A stretch of DNA of 23,021 bases, from contig DASWVC010000429.1 in assembly GCA_036401335.1 (NCBI GenBank), positions 1 through 23,021 of the forward strand, read 5' to 3'. How positions within the stretch are numbered: position 1 is the stretch's first letter; each line of letters begins with the position of its first letter. Under the pieces are notes generated by a model, which made no database searches, was not told the origin of the DNA, and worked only from the letters and a program-made list of their open reading frames with translations. Both the position numbers and the translations under genes were made by a program. Positions 1 to 7,181 of the stretch are shown here, piece by piece. The stretch comes from DASWVC01 sp036401335 (GTDB taxonomy: Bacteria; Verrucomicrobiota; Verrucomicrobiia; Chthoniobacterales; JAFAMB01).

Positions 1-1
1 G

Positions 2-70
2 ATCGCTGCCCGGGGCGTTAAGCATGGGAAACTGACGCTCACAACCACCGGCAAAGGCCTGCCGGAATAA
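2..70 (+). CDS. C-terminal end of an unidentified protein (cut by window start)
   Basis: An open frame runs from the window edge to a TAA at 68-70 and encodes about 22 residues ending KLTLTTTGKGLPE. The alternating hydrophobic/threonine pattern looks like the last beta strand of a beta-sandwich domain, as found at the C-terminus of family 2 glycoside hydrolases. That comparison is only an inference from a very short tail. The frame could also be chance, since nothing upstream is visible. It shares its reading frame with the TonB-receptor fragment that follows, separated by the stop codon. Confidence 0.3.
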   Translation: MAARGVKHGKLTLTTTGKGLPE

Positions 71-199
71 ATCCTTCTTTCGCCTGAGGAATGTTCAACC
101 GTTCGGGCCACGTTTGTGGATGGGCTGCCAACTAACCTGCGCACCCACGGCCACGGCCAAGGGTACACCGACCTGAATTTTCTGATTCCGGAGCTGATG
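71..199 (+). pseudogene. Remnant of a TonB-dependent receptor plug domain
   Basis: The frame starting after the stop at 68-70 translates to a stretch containing FVDGLPTN and then HGHGQGYTDLNFLIPEL (about 116-199). This is the hallmark of the N-terminal plug domain of some TonB-dependent outer-membrane receptors, where the VDGxP and HGHGQGY segments are strongly conserved. There is no start, signal peptide or TonB box upstream, because an in-frame stop lies immediately before. After about position 199 the reading turns into low-complexity arginine/proline-rich sequence and the repeat at 263-289, with no beta-barrel. It is therefore a short relic of a gene that is normally over 2 kb. Recognition of the motif is firm; pseudogene status is inferred from the missing parts. 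Confidence 0.6.
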
Positions 200-262
200 C
201 GAAGTCCTTTCCGCGAAGCCCTGCTTCAAGGGAGAAGCCGGCCGGAGGAGCGGTCGCTCCCC

Positions 263-289
263 GGCGGCGAAGGGACTCGCCGCCCTACC
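263..289 (+). repeat. 27-bp dispersed palindromic repeat, copy 1
   Basis: The arms GGCGGCGA (263-270) and TCGCCGCC (277-284) can form an 8-bp stem with loop AGGGAC, followed by CTACC. The identical 27 bp occur in reverse complement at 12973-12999. It lies just beyond the 3' end of the minus-strand GT4 gene, so it could act as a transcription end or a REP-like element. There is no T-tract. Confidence 0.75.
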
Positions 290-295
290 AGTCAC

Positions 296-327
296 GCCGA
301 CACTCCCTCACTCCGACACGTCGTCAC
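296..327 (+). repeat. 8-bp-period tandem array (YCCGACAC-type), copy 1
   Basis: Four contiguous 8-bp units are visible: GCCGACAC, TCCCTCAC, TCCGACAC and GTCGTCAC. The last overlaps the end of the GT4 gene. A second array of the same period and consensus, in the same orientation, lies at 13035-13066, also against the 3' end of a GT4 gene. Units are degenerate but keep exact phase. Confidence 0.55.
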
Positions 328-1424
328 CTTCTTCCCGCCAGCAGGCGGCGGTAATGCGCGTCCATTGCGGCGACCTGGGCATCGATCGAAAACCGCTCGT
401 CCAAAGCTTTAGCGGCAGCACTCGTCAGCGCACTGCACTTCGCCGCGTCTCGCAAAAGGCCGTCAACCTCCTCCGCCCAAACGCTTGCTTTCCGGGTCGG
501 ATCAAGCAATAACGTCTCACGAAGAAGTTGGGATCTTACCGGGCTGATCGCCAGCGTCGCCGTAGGCACACGGTGGGCGAAAGCTTCCAGCAAAACCATC
601 GGCACATCCTCGAGGTCGGAGGTGAGCACGAAGGCTGAGAGCCGGTCAAAAAAAGGCTCAAGGCGGGCGACGGCACCGGGGAAAACAACGTGGTGCTCGA
701 GGCCGAGGTCCACCGCCATTGCCTTTAACTCACGGCGGGCCGGGCCATCGCCGGCGATGATAAAAGCATAACGCGGATCGATCGCGCGCATCGCCTGCGC
801 CAACTGGAGAAATCGCTCGAATCGCTTCCAGCCCACGAGCCGCCCCGCGGCTCCGATCCACCGGAGACCGTCCGAATCCCCGTTTTTCGGGACTTTAGGC
901 GGCCTGCTGGCAAAGCCATTCTGCAGGATGACCAGCCGTTTGGGATTGAGCCCTTCCTCACGCACGAGACGATCGGCCAGCGAGGAGGAGATAACGAACG
1001 TCAAATGGCCGCATCCAGCGGTCCAGCCATCGATCTGGCGCCAGGGTGCCTTAAAGCGAAACGCGTCAAAACAATGGTCATGGCCCACCACGGCCGGCGT
1101 TCCCAGCAGGCGGGCTAAAGGTTTGCCAAGCCAGTTGGCCGCGTACAGGTGGCAGTGCACCACGTCGTAACGCCTCAAAGCCAGGAGCCCGGGCAACGTT
1201 AAAGCGTACAGCGGAACGAAGCGCGAAGGGGAAAGGGCAACGACCTTAAAGCCGAGGCCGCGGGCCCGCTCCCAAAAGACGGCCCTGCGTCCGCCGTGCA
1301 GGGCGGCCAAAGTAAAATCATAGCGCGCAGCCTCGAAACGCGGCAGACAGGCGAACAGCATGGTTTGCGCTCCTCCCAGCGCGAGGCTGTCGATGAGGTG
1401 AAGCACCTTGATTTTACGCGCCAT
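324..1424 (-). CDS. Glycosyltransferase family 4 (GT-B fold)
   Basis: This 366-residue protein probably transfers a sugar from a nucleotide-sugar donor onto a surface polysaccharide or lipid-linked glycan at the cytoplasmic face of the membrane. The N-terminus (KVLHLIDSLALGGAQTML) is the glycine-rich acceptor-side entry typical of GT4 enzymes, followed by VVHCHLYAANW and an LQNGF segment before the second Rossmann lobe. The C-terminal lobe has the donor region GAAGRLVGWKRFERFL, IIAGDGP and the acidic signature SDLEDVPMVLLEAFAHRVP. I chose the ATG at 1424 rather than the GTG one codon earlier (1427). Either way the start overlaps the end of the upstream GT2 gene by about 11-14 bp, which suggests one transcript and coupled translation. 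Family is clear; substrate is unknown. Confidence 0.9.
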   Translation of the reverse strand: MARKIKVLHLIDSLALGGAQTMLFACLPRFEAARYDFTLAALHGGRRAVFWERARGLGFKVVALSPSRFVPLYALTLPGLLALRRYDVVHCHLYAANWLGKPLARLLGTPAVVGHDHCFDAFRFKAPWRQIDGWTAGCGHLTFVISSSLADRLVREEGLNPKRLVILQNGFASRPPKVPKNGDSDGLRWIGAAGRLVGWKRFERFLQLAQAMRAIDPRYAFIIAGDGPARRELKAMAVDLGLEHHVVFPGAVARLEPFFDRLSAFVLTSDLEDVPMVLLEAFAHRVPTATLAISPVRSQLLRETLLLDPTRKASVWAEEVDGLLRDAAKCSALTSAAAKALDERFSIDAQVAAMDAHYRRLLAGRR

Positions 1425-2349
1425 CACGGGACTGCCTCAGGCGGTTCCAGGTGCGGACCCGGCGGCCGACGGCCAGCGTGCCCAATCGAGCCAAGGTGGC
1501 CACAGCCAGTGGATCGTTCGCCAGAGCCCGAAGGCCGGTCCGAGCCGCCGCCGGCCACGCCGCATTAACGGCATGAATCATCAACTCGTTTACTTCGCAT
1601 TCGCGACGCCATTGCCGGACGCAGGCCGCATCGGCCGGCTGAAGCCTGCCCTCGGAGAGGTAGTGTGCGGCGATGGCCACACCGTCTTGCATCCCCTGCA
1701 GCAGGGAGGCGTTGCCGGCGTTCATGGTGAGCGAACCCGGATGCCAGCGGTAACGGTAAAGCAAACGCGAGATGGGGGCGTCTGGCAGCGCGCGGAGGGC
1801 CGCCCGGATCAGGAAGTCGCGGTCGGCAGCGATTGGGTACTGAAGGTCAAACAGCCCGACCTGGTCGAATACCCGGCGGCGGAAGAAACGCGCGTTGATG
1901 AACGGATGACCTACCGTGACGTTGCGCAGTGAAAGGTGGTTGCGGCGCGGGTTCACGTAGCGGTGCATGACCACTTCACGGCCGTCGACGGTTCGACGGA
2001 AGATCTCGGAACCGCCCGACACCAGCATCATCCCCAAAGCATTGCGGAACAACTCGTCCGCCAACGGGAAAGACCCGGGCGGCAGCACGTCATCGGAGTT
2101 GAGCAAGACGATGACGTCCCCCGTGGCCCGCTGAATCCCCTTGTTCATTCCGTCGTAGACCCCGCGGTCGGGCTCGGAAACAACCCGAAGGTGGGAGTAA
2201 CGCGAAAGGACCGCCAGCGTTCCGTCCGTGGAGGCGGCATCGATGATCCAATGTTCAAAGTCCGGGTGCTGCTGCGCGAGGACACTTTCGATCGCTTCCC
2301 CAATGAAAGCCTTCCGGTTAAGGCAAGGCGTGATTACCGAAAATTTCAC
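1414..2349 (-). CDS. Glycosyltransferase family 2 (GT-A fold)
   Basis: This 311-residue enzyme begins directly with the GT2 nucleotide-sugar fold: MKFSVITPCLNR at the N-terminus, then DAASTDGT near residue 38 and the metal-binding acidic run LLNSDD around residues 83-88. The central AADRDFLIRAA segment matches the acceptor/catalytic-base region of GT2 enzymes. No membrane segments are evident, so it is a soluble or peripheral transferase. It is upstream of and overlaps the GT4 gene, and the pair is likely part of a polysaccharide-building module, although no flippase or polymerase is visible here. The C-terminal hundred residues form an alpha-helical extension without a recognised motif. The donor and acceptor sugars cannot be inferred. 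Confidence 0.9.
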   Translation of the reverse strand: MKFSVITPCLNRKAFIGEAIESVLAQQHPDFEHWIIDAASTDGTLAVLSRYSHLRVVSEPDRGVYDGMNKGIQRATGDVIVLLNSDDVLPPGSFPLADELFRNALGMMLVSGGSEIFRRTVDGREVVMHRYVNPRRNHLSLRNVTVGHPFINARFFRRRVFDQVGLFDLQYPIAADRDFLIRAALRALPDAPISRLLYRYRWHPGSLTMNAGNASLLQGMQDGVAIAAHYLSEGRLQPADAACVRQWRRECEVNELMIHAVNAAWPAAARTGLRALANDPLAVATLARLGTLAVGRRVRTWNRLRQSRDGA

Positions 2350-2401
2350 AAAACCAAATTTTGCTGTTTACATGCCCTCGATCGCGGCAAAGGGAACTAC
2401 G

Positions 2402-2560
2402 ATGAGCGAACAGACCAAATGCCCGGAATGCGGGGGGATCGTCATCCCCGTGCTGCCTGACCCTCCCAAAGAGCCCCGTGCATGCCTCCGGTGCCAAACG
2501 TGCGGCAAAGAATTTGAATGGCTCGAAGCCGAGTACACCGAACGCTGGCAAGACGGCTGA
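2402..2560 (+). CDS. Small zinc-ribbon protein
   Basis: This 52-residue protein starts MSEQTKCPECGG and has a second pair of cysteines in CQTCGKEF, giving CxxC...CxxC with about 20 residues between. That is the four-cysteine geometry of a zinc ribbon. The C-terminal tail (LEAEYTERWQDG) is acidic and polar. The frame stays open further upstream to 2228, but that part is antisense to the GT2 gene. The ATG at 2402 is preceded by AAGGGA at a good distance, so I take it as the start. It is transcribed divergently from GT2 with about 52 bp between. Function is unknown; zinc binding is the only prediction made, and nothing else in the sequence indicates a partner. Confidence 0.65.
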   Translation: MSEQTKCPECGGIVIPVLPDPPKEPRACLRCQTCGKEFEWLEAEYTERWQDG

Positions 2561-2663
2561 CCAAATCCTGTCGTGATCTGGCACGTGCAGGACGGTCACT
2601 CAATAACCACCTTGTCCGAACCGGGAGGGAGGGCGCTTAAGGATACGCTCCCCTGCCGAGAAA

Positions 2664-2708
2664 GGGTATCAATTGATACAGTTGTTACAATTCATACAAC
2701 TGATACCA
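2664..2708. repeat. Five-unit 9-bp tandem array (consensus TTGATACAA)
   Basis: Four direct 9-bp units abut exactly: TTGATACAG, TTGTTACAA, TTCATACAA and CTGATACCA (2673-2708). An inverted unit, GGGTATCAA, precedes them at 2664-2672 and creates the perfect palindrome GTATCAATTGATAC (2666-2679). The block is AT-rich in a GC-rich region and ends at the leuD stop codon. It looks like an iteron or a cooperative repressor operator. It could alternatively fold as the leuD transcript end (AGTTGT...ACAACT). Confidence 0.65.
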
Positions 2709-2709
2709 T

Positions 2710-3261
2710 TTAGTTCTCGCGTGCCGCGATCATGCCGGTTTTCCGGGCATAATTAAACAGGCCGCCGGCGTCAACCACTGGACGCACATCACCCATGGGC
2801 TTTAAGGAGAAAGTACGGTCCCCAAACGTTAAGGTATCCTGGTCAAAATTCAGGGTCGCAACGTCTCCGGTCTTGATCACATCAATCAAACGTTCGCGTG
2901 CTTCGAAAGGGTAGAGTTCACCGGTAGCGACTGCGTTACGGAAAAAGATGCGGGCGTACGATTCGGCAATCACGGCTTTGGTTCCAGCTGCTCCCAGGGC
3001 AATGGGCGCATGTTCCCGGGAACTGCCACAGCCGAAATTTTTACCCGCAACAATCAACCGGTACGGCGTCTTGACGGTGCCCTCCTGGATGAAAGGCACC
3101 GGGTAAAGCTCATCGGGCAGCCCTGCCATGGCGTGCGAACCGAGCAAGTTGTACTCGTCCGGAATTGTCGGCACAAGGGTGAGAAAATGGGCGGGGATGA
3201 TCTGGTCAGTGTCAATGTTGTCACCCAGCACGTAAACGGGGCTGGTAATCGCGGTTGGCAT
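2710..3261 (-). CDS. leuD: 3-isopropylmalate dehydratase small subunit
   Basis: LeuD is the swivel-domain subunit that joins LeuC to form isopropylmalate isomerase, which converts 2-isopropylmalate to 3-isopropylmalate in leucine biosynthesis in the cytoplasm. Diagnostic motifs are GDNIDTDQIIPAHFL (residues 13-27) and the substrate-specificity/phosphate-binding loop GKNFGCGSSREHAPIAL (73-89). Later, FFRNAVATGELYPFE is also typical. At 183 residues it is near the short LeuD type (about 160-170) rather than the roughly 200-residue enterobacterial type. It begins at ATG 3261, only 6 bp after the lipoprotein gene ends, and is separated from leuC by that gene. No good Shine-Dalgarno site precedes it, so its translation may depend on the upstream gene. 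Confidence 0.95.
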   Translation of the reverse strand: MPTAITSPVYVLGDNIDTDQIIPAHFLTLVPTIPDEYNLLGSHAMAGLPDELYPVPFIQEGTVKTPYRLIVAGKNFGCGSSREHAPIALGAAGTKAVIAESYARIFFRNAVATGELYPFEARERLIDVIKTGDVATLNFDQDTLTFGDRTFSLKPMGDVRPVVDAGGLFNYARKTGMIAAREN

Positions 3262-3267
3262 AAGTAT

Positions 3268-3819
3268 TCAGGGAGTCGGCGAAGGGCTTGGACTGGGCTG
3301 CTTGCCAGGGTCAAGCGTAAAATGGCCGACAATGGCGCTGTCACCTTTTGCGCCGGGGACGGCCTCGGCGTTGGGCCCGGGCATTGCCTCGGTCGAAGTG
3401 CCGACGGCCGTCGCATTCATCACATCGGTGTTGCTGACCGAGGAGCGATTTGGCGGTGGTAAAGGCACGCTGGCGGCAACGCGCGGGGCTTCCGCCGTCG
3501 TCAAATCCTCTGACGGCACCCAGCCAAGCTCTCCCGATCCGATCTGCACGAAGCTGTAACCGAACGTTGTGCGCATGACGCGCACCAGGGCACCTTTTTC
3601 CAACAATCGATCTGCAGCGGTCAACTGCTGCGGGCCGGCTCGGAACATGGGCACCTGATCACGCTTCGTTGTTTTGTAATCTTCGCCCAAGGCAGTATCA
3701 GCAGCGGCCGACGCTGCCCGGTGCGGGTCAACCTTTTTTGGCGCACACCCCGGAAAGCTGAGGATGCACAGGGCCAGGGTGCCGAGTAAAAGGAAACCGG
3801 ACGGCAGCGGCATTTTCAT
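3268..3819 (-). CDS. Putative lipoprotein with SH3-like domain
   Basis: This 183-residue protein has a lipoprotein signal peptide: MKMPLPSGFLLLGTLALCIL followed by the lipobox SFPGC, so the mature protein should start at Cys25 and be membrane-anchored in the periplasm. The middle (roughly residues 60-115) reads LLEKGALVRVMRTTFGYSFVQIGSGELGWVPSEDL, whose features (valine-rich strand, GYSFVQ, GELGWVP) match a bacterial SH3-like domain. The C-terminal third is low-complexity Ala/Pro/Ser and ends in a PSPSPSP tail. It sits between leuC and leuD on the same strand, 6 bp before leuD, and has no obvious role in leucine synthesis. The domain call is by eye. The gene may be an insertion into the operon, or leuD may simply be co-transcribed with it. 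Confidence 0.75.
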   Translation of the reverse strand: MKMPLPSGFLLLGTLALCILSFPGCAPKKVDPHRAASAAADTALGEDYKTTKRDQVPMFRAGPQQLTAADRLLEKGALVRVMRTTFGYSFVQIGSGELGWVPSEDLTTAEAPRVAASVPLPPPNRSSVSNTDVMNATAVGTSTEAMPGPNAEAVPGAKGDSAIVGHFTLDPGKQPSPSPSPTP

Positions 3820-3932
3820 AACGAAACCGAAGCTCCACCCCAGCCTTCAGGTGGAGGCGGATTCCCGTTGCGGTGATGTGGATCAGGGGTTCGCATCCCC
3901 TAAATAGATTGCTTAACCTGAAAACGGTTTTT

Positions 3933-5303
3933 TCAGTTCATGAACTCCCGCGGGTCTGTAACGTGGCCCGTGAGGGCGGAAGCAGCGACTGTGTAGGGAC
4001 TGGCCAGAAACACTTTCGATTCCTTGCTGCCCATCCGGCCCGGGAAATTGCGGTTGGTCGCACTGATGCAGGTCATTGGCGTGTTCAGCCGCCCAAAAGT
4101 GTCTGACGGACCGCCCAGGCACGCAGCACAAGAAGCGTTCTCCGTCATCATAACTCCAGCATCGACCAAAATGTCCCAAACTGAAGTGGCCTCAACCCGC
4201 AGGGTTTTCAGCTCGTGCACGACGTCCGAGGTGGCCGGCACCCCATAGGTATCAATCTTGACATGCCGGCCGCGCACCACTTCTGCAAACGCTACGAAAT
4301 CACTGGTTTTGCCACCGGTGCAAGAGCCGATGTAGGCACGGTCAAGGCGGACCTTTTCGAGCTCTTTCGCCAGAGCGCGGTTGCCTGGATTCGGATGCAT
4401 GGCCACGGTCGGCTCCAGCTTGGAAAGGTCGTAGACCTTGTCGAACATGAGCTGCTGATCCTGGTCGAGCTCCACCGGCTCGTAATTCCCTCGAGTGCCG
4501 TTCAGACGGATGCGCTCGTCCACGTAGGCGAACGTTTTCTTGTCGGCCGGAAAAATCCCGTTCTTGGCACCGGCTTCAATGGCCATGTTTGCAATCGTCA
4601 TGCGATCGTCCATGGACAACGATGCCGCGCCGGGGCCTTCCCATTGCATTGCCCGGTAGGTGGCGCCATCAAAGCCGATGTCCCCGATCACGTTCAAAAT
4701 CACGTCCTTGGCCATGACCCCCGCCGGCAGTTCGCCTTCAAGGTAAAACCGCATCGTTTCCGGTACTTTGACCAGCAGTTTACCCGTGCCCAGGATAAAC
4801 CCGGCATCCGTGTTGCCGATGCCGGTGGCAAACTCCCCGAACGCGCCGGCCATACAGGTGTGCGAGTCGGTGCCAAAAAGCACTTCACCAGGCCGGGCAT
4901 GGCCCAATCGGGGCAGCGCGGCATGGCACACACCCTGGTAGCGCGCGCCATATTGCTTACGGAGTTGCCCTTGAGCCGCGTCGAATTTCCAGGACCCGTT
5001 CGGATCGTCAATCACGTCGTAGAAGTAGGGCAGCTCTTGAGCCTTGGCGAAATCGCGTAAAATGTCGACGTTCCGATTGGAGAGGCGATCCGCCGTAAAG
5101 ATGTAATGGTCCGGGATAATGACGATTTTCTTCGCGTCCCAAACCTTGGCGTCCTGACCGAATTCACGTTTAAAAACGCCAATGCTCCCCGGGCCGCAAA
5201 CGTCATGGGTGAGCAGAACGTCCACGTTAACCCAGATGTTATCCCCGGCTTCCACGCGGCCTTTGCCGCTTGCTTTCGCTAAAATCTTCTCCGTCAGAGT
5301 CAT
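3933..5303 (-). CDS. leuC: 3-isopropylmalate dehydratase large subunit
   Basis: LeuC is the aconitase-family subunit that carries the [4Fe-4S] cluster and, with LeuD, isomerises 2- to 3-isopropylmalate. The protein has 456 residues, the usual size. GTDSHTC (residues 144-150), GSCTGGK (326-332, cluster Cys328) and SCAACLGGPSDT (391-402, cluster Cys392 and Cys395) supply the expected ligands, followed by NRNFPGRMG and the C-terminal SPYTVAASALTG. The SCTGGK version of the cluster loop, rather than the enterobacterial SCTNGR, together with ACLGGPSDT, resembles the plant/chloroplast-like branch of the family. The ATG at 5303 has no Shine-Dalgarno site and lies very close to a possible promoter, so the mRNA may have little or no leader. 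A 113-bp gap with small hairpins separates it from the lipoprotein gene. Confidence 0.95.
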   Translation of the reverse strand: MTLTEKILAKASGKGRVEAGDNIWVNVDVLLTHDVCGPGSIGVFKREFGQDAKVWDAKKIVIIPDHYIFTADRLSNRNVDILRDFAKAQELPYFYDVIDDPNGSWKFDAAQGQLRKQYGARYQGVCHAALPRLGHARPGEVLFGTDSHTCMAGAFGEFATGIGNTDAGFILGTGKLLVKVPETMRFYLEGELPAGVMAKDVILNVIGDIGFDGATYRAMQWEGPGAASLSMDDRMTIANMAIEAGAKNGIFPADKKTFAYVDERIRLNGTRGNYEPVELDQDQQLMFDKVYDLSKLEPTVAMHPNPGNRALAKELEKVRLDRAYIGSCTGGKTSDFVAFAEVVRGRHVKIDTYGVPATSDVVHELKTLRVEATSVWDILVDAGVMMTENASCAACLGGPSDTFGRLNTPMTCISATNRNFPGRMGSKESKVFLASPYTVAASALTGHVTDPREFMN

Positions 5304-5310
5304 GGGAGCA

Positions 5311-5337
5311 TCAATAGTCTGGTCAACCGCTTGTCAA
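5311..5337 (-). promoter_or_regulatory. Possible leuC promoter
   Basis: On the minus strand a perfect TTGACA (plus-strand complement at 5332-5337) is followed after 15 bp by TATTGA (5311-5316), a weak -10 match. With this spacing transcription would start almost at the leuC ATG (5303), consistent with the absence of a ribosome-binding site. The spacing is shorter than the ideal 17 bp, so the call is tentative. Confidence 0.25.
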
Positions 5338-5349
5338 CGCAAGTGGCAA

Positions 5350-6099
5350 TTAGGCCGCAGGAGGCACCCAGTCCCATTCTCTGCAAAAATTTTCTAGAAA
5401 CCGCTTCATGACCTCGCGGCGTTCCCGGGCCAGTTGCCGGCCAGCCGGCGTCTGCATGCGTTCGGGGAGAAGAAGCAGCTTCTCGTAAAAATGGTTAATG
5501 CTGGTCCCGCCCCCCTGTTTGTACTCGGAAAACGTACGGTGCATCCGGGGGGAACGTTCCGGGTCATGGATCGGCTGGTTTCGGGCGCCGCCGTAGGCAA
5601 ATGCCCGCGCGATGCCGATGGCGCCCAAGGCATCCAGACGATCGGCATCCTGGACGACCGCCGCTTCGCGTGAGCGTGCTGGAGTGGATACCCCCGCCCC
5701 CTTAAAGCTGGCGTCGTCAATGGCCTCGCAGATTCGGGTCGCCAAGGCCGGTTCGACTCCCAACGAAAACAGCCAGGCCACCGTTTCCCGTCCGTGAGCC
5801 TGGTCCGCTCCGCCCGCGAATTTCCAGTCGTCCACGTCGTGAAGTAAAGCGGCCATCTCCGTGACGAACAGATCCGCGCTTTCCATGCGAGCCAGCCAGA
5901 GGGCAACCCGTCTCACACGGTCTGTATGCCACCAATCATGGCCGGTGGCGTCAGCGCCCAGCTTTTCGCGGACAAAATCTTCCGTGCGCCGGACCGTACA
6001 AATTGGCGGCTGAGGCCCGTCGTTTGGCGGTTTCGGAGTTCCTGGCGGGAAAGGCGTCCGTTCCATGGCGTCGTTCAACCGAAAACCCGTACGGAACAA
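5350..6099 (-). CDS. HD-domain metal-dependent phosphohydrolase (YedJ/YpgQ-like)
   Basis: This 249-residue protein belongs to the HD superfamily of metal-dependent phosphohydrolases. The helical core shows HDWWHTDRV (His54 and His58), the namesake LLHDVDDWKF (His87-Asp88), HGRETVAWLF (His102) and the distal aspartate in VVQDADRLDALGA (Asp151). The DADRLDALGA block and the C-terminal FYEKLL segment resemble the YedJ/YpgQ subgroup, a member of which has reported nucleotide pyrophosphohydrolase activity; the substrate here is not known. The first 35 residues are proline-rich and may be a longer-than-real N-terminus, since an internal Met12 (start 6066) is also possible. The gene follows the diacylglycerol-kinase-like gene by 13 bp, so they are probably co-transcribed. 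Confidence 0.85.
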   Translation of the reverse strand: MFRTGFRLNDAMERTPFPPGTPKPPNDGPQPPICTVRRTEDFVREKLGADATGHDWWHTDRVRRVALWLARMESADLFVTEMAALLHDVDDWKFAGGADQAHGRETVAWLFSLGVEPALATRICEAIDDASFKGAGVSTPARSREAAVVQDADRLDALGAIGIARAFAYGGARNQPIHDPERSPRMHRTFSEYKQGGGTSINHFYEKLLLLPERMQTPAGRQLARERREVMKRFLENFCREWDWVPPAA

Positions 6100-6112
6100 A
6101 CTCCCAGGTTCT

Positions 6113-7096
6113 TCAAGTTTGCTTGAGCGTTCTTGCTGGCACCAGAACGTTCAAGGCCCGGGGCAAAATTCTAAACTTAACCGGTGTGGTGCCGATCGGC
6201 AGGCCGTCCACATGGACGAACAGGCGCCGCGGAGACGTGACTTCCAGGGTGGCTGCCTCAAACGTCTCCACCTTGGGATGGTAATGGTAACGGCCGCGGC
6301 TGATCGACCAAAAATGGGCAAAAAGCTCGCGCTTGCTAAAATCACGAAAGACGCGGATCGACAGAAGTCCGTCATCAAGCTTTGCTTCGGGGCAAATGGC
6401 AAAGTTACTGCCGTAATAAGGCCCATTGGCGACGGCCAGAAACGAGCAACGCAACCGGATGCGCTGCTGTGCTCGGCGAAACCGATGACGCCGATGCCGC
6501 ACGGGGGACTGGCCCCGAAAGGATTTCCGGTAGGCCTCGGCTACCGCACGGTCAAAACGCAAAACGACGCGGCCCTGCCGGTGCGAGAGGGCCAGTTGAA
6601 TGGCACGAAAGATCATCCGGAACTTGCCCTGCTTGACCATCTCGCCGATCGGAAACAACTCGGCGTCTACGCCGACCCCGCCGGCTTCAAAAAAGAGGTG
6701 CCGCTCATTGGCCAGCCCCACGTCAATCTGGCGCGGCTCACCGTTCCCGAGAATGGCACAAGCCGCTTCGAATTCGCGCGGCAGGTTCAGGCTGAGCGCC
6801 AGATTGTTGAAAGTGCCAAGCGGCAGGATGCCCAAAGGAACCGGCGTTTGCACCAACGCCGAGGCGACCTCCCGAATGGTGCCGTCTCCGCCCGCCACCA
6901 CGACCAGCTCCGTTCCGTCCTGCACCACGGCGCGAGTTTCGTCGACCAGCTTGGAATCAGGTTTAACCTCGTGGATCTGAAGGTCATCGGTCAACGTGCG
7001 CAGGAGACGTTCGATGGTTTCCCGGCGTTGCGGCTCGACGTTGCCGCTGGCCGGATTGATGAACAAACTAATGCGCGCGTAACGCCGGGTGCTCAT
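6113..7096 (-). CDS. Diacylglycerol kinase catalytic-domain lipid kinase
   Basis: This 327-residue protein is a soluble lipid kinase of the DAGK/YegS/BmrU family, which phosphorylates diacylglycerol or a related lipid with ATP at the membrane surface. The N-terminus has SLFINPASGN (ribose/phosphate loop), then VVVAGGDGTIREVASAL with the GGDGT nucleotide-binding motif at residues 69-73, and LGILPLGTFNNLA, where GTFNN replaces the usual GTGND. The C-terminal lobe has VANGPYYGSNF and DDGLLSIRVF, typical of the beta-sandwich lipid-binding half. A strongly basic stretch (about residues 190-216) interrupts the lobe and may help membrane contact. It is followed closely by the HD gene and preceded by the redoxin-like gene with an 85-bp gap. 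Lipid specificity is unknown. Confidence 0.9.
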   Translation of the reverse strand: MSTRRYARISLFINPASGNVEPQRRETIERLLRTLTDDLQIHEVKPDSKLVDETRAVVQDGTELVVVAGGDGTIREVASALVQTPVPLGILPLGTFNNLALSLNLPREFEAACAILGNGEPRQIDVGLANERHLFFEAGGVGVDAELFPIGEMVKQGKFRMIFRAIQLALSHRQGRVVLRFDRAVAEAYRKSFRGQSPVRHRRHRFRRAQQRIRLRCSFLAVANGPYYGSNFAICPEAKLDDGLLSIRVFRDFSKRELFAHFWSISRGRYHYHPKVETFEAATLEVTSPRRLFVHVDGLPIGTTPVKFRILPRALNVLVPARTLKQT

Positions 7097-7181
7097 TGGT
7101 TAGTGGTGCTTGACCGGCCACACCATGGTGGGCCGAGTCAGGGCGGTCAACGGAATATGCCAGGGGCAAAAGGACCCATTG

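Noticed and set aside
3885..3901. tRNA-like T-arm hairpin (AGGGG-TTCGCAT-CCCCT)
   Set aside because: It has a 5-bp stem and a 7-base loop, but position 58 is not A and no acceptor, anticodon or D-arm can be found beside it; I treat it as a small intergenic hairpin.
3918..3936. Hairpin CTGAAAA/TTTTCAG at the leuC stop codon
   Set aside because: AT-rich 7-bp stem overlapping the stop codon, without a following T-tract on the minus strand; too weak to call a terminator.
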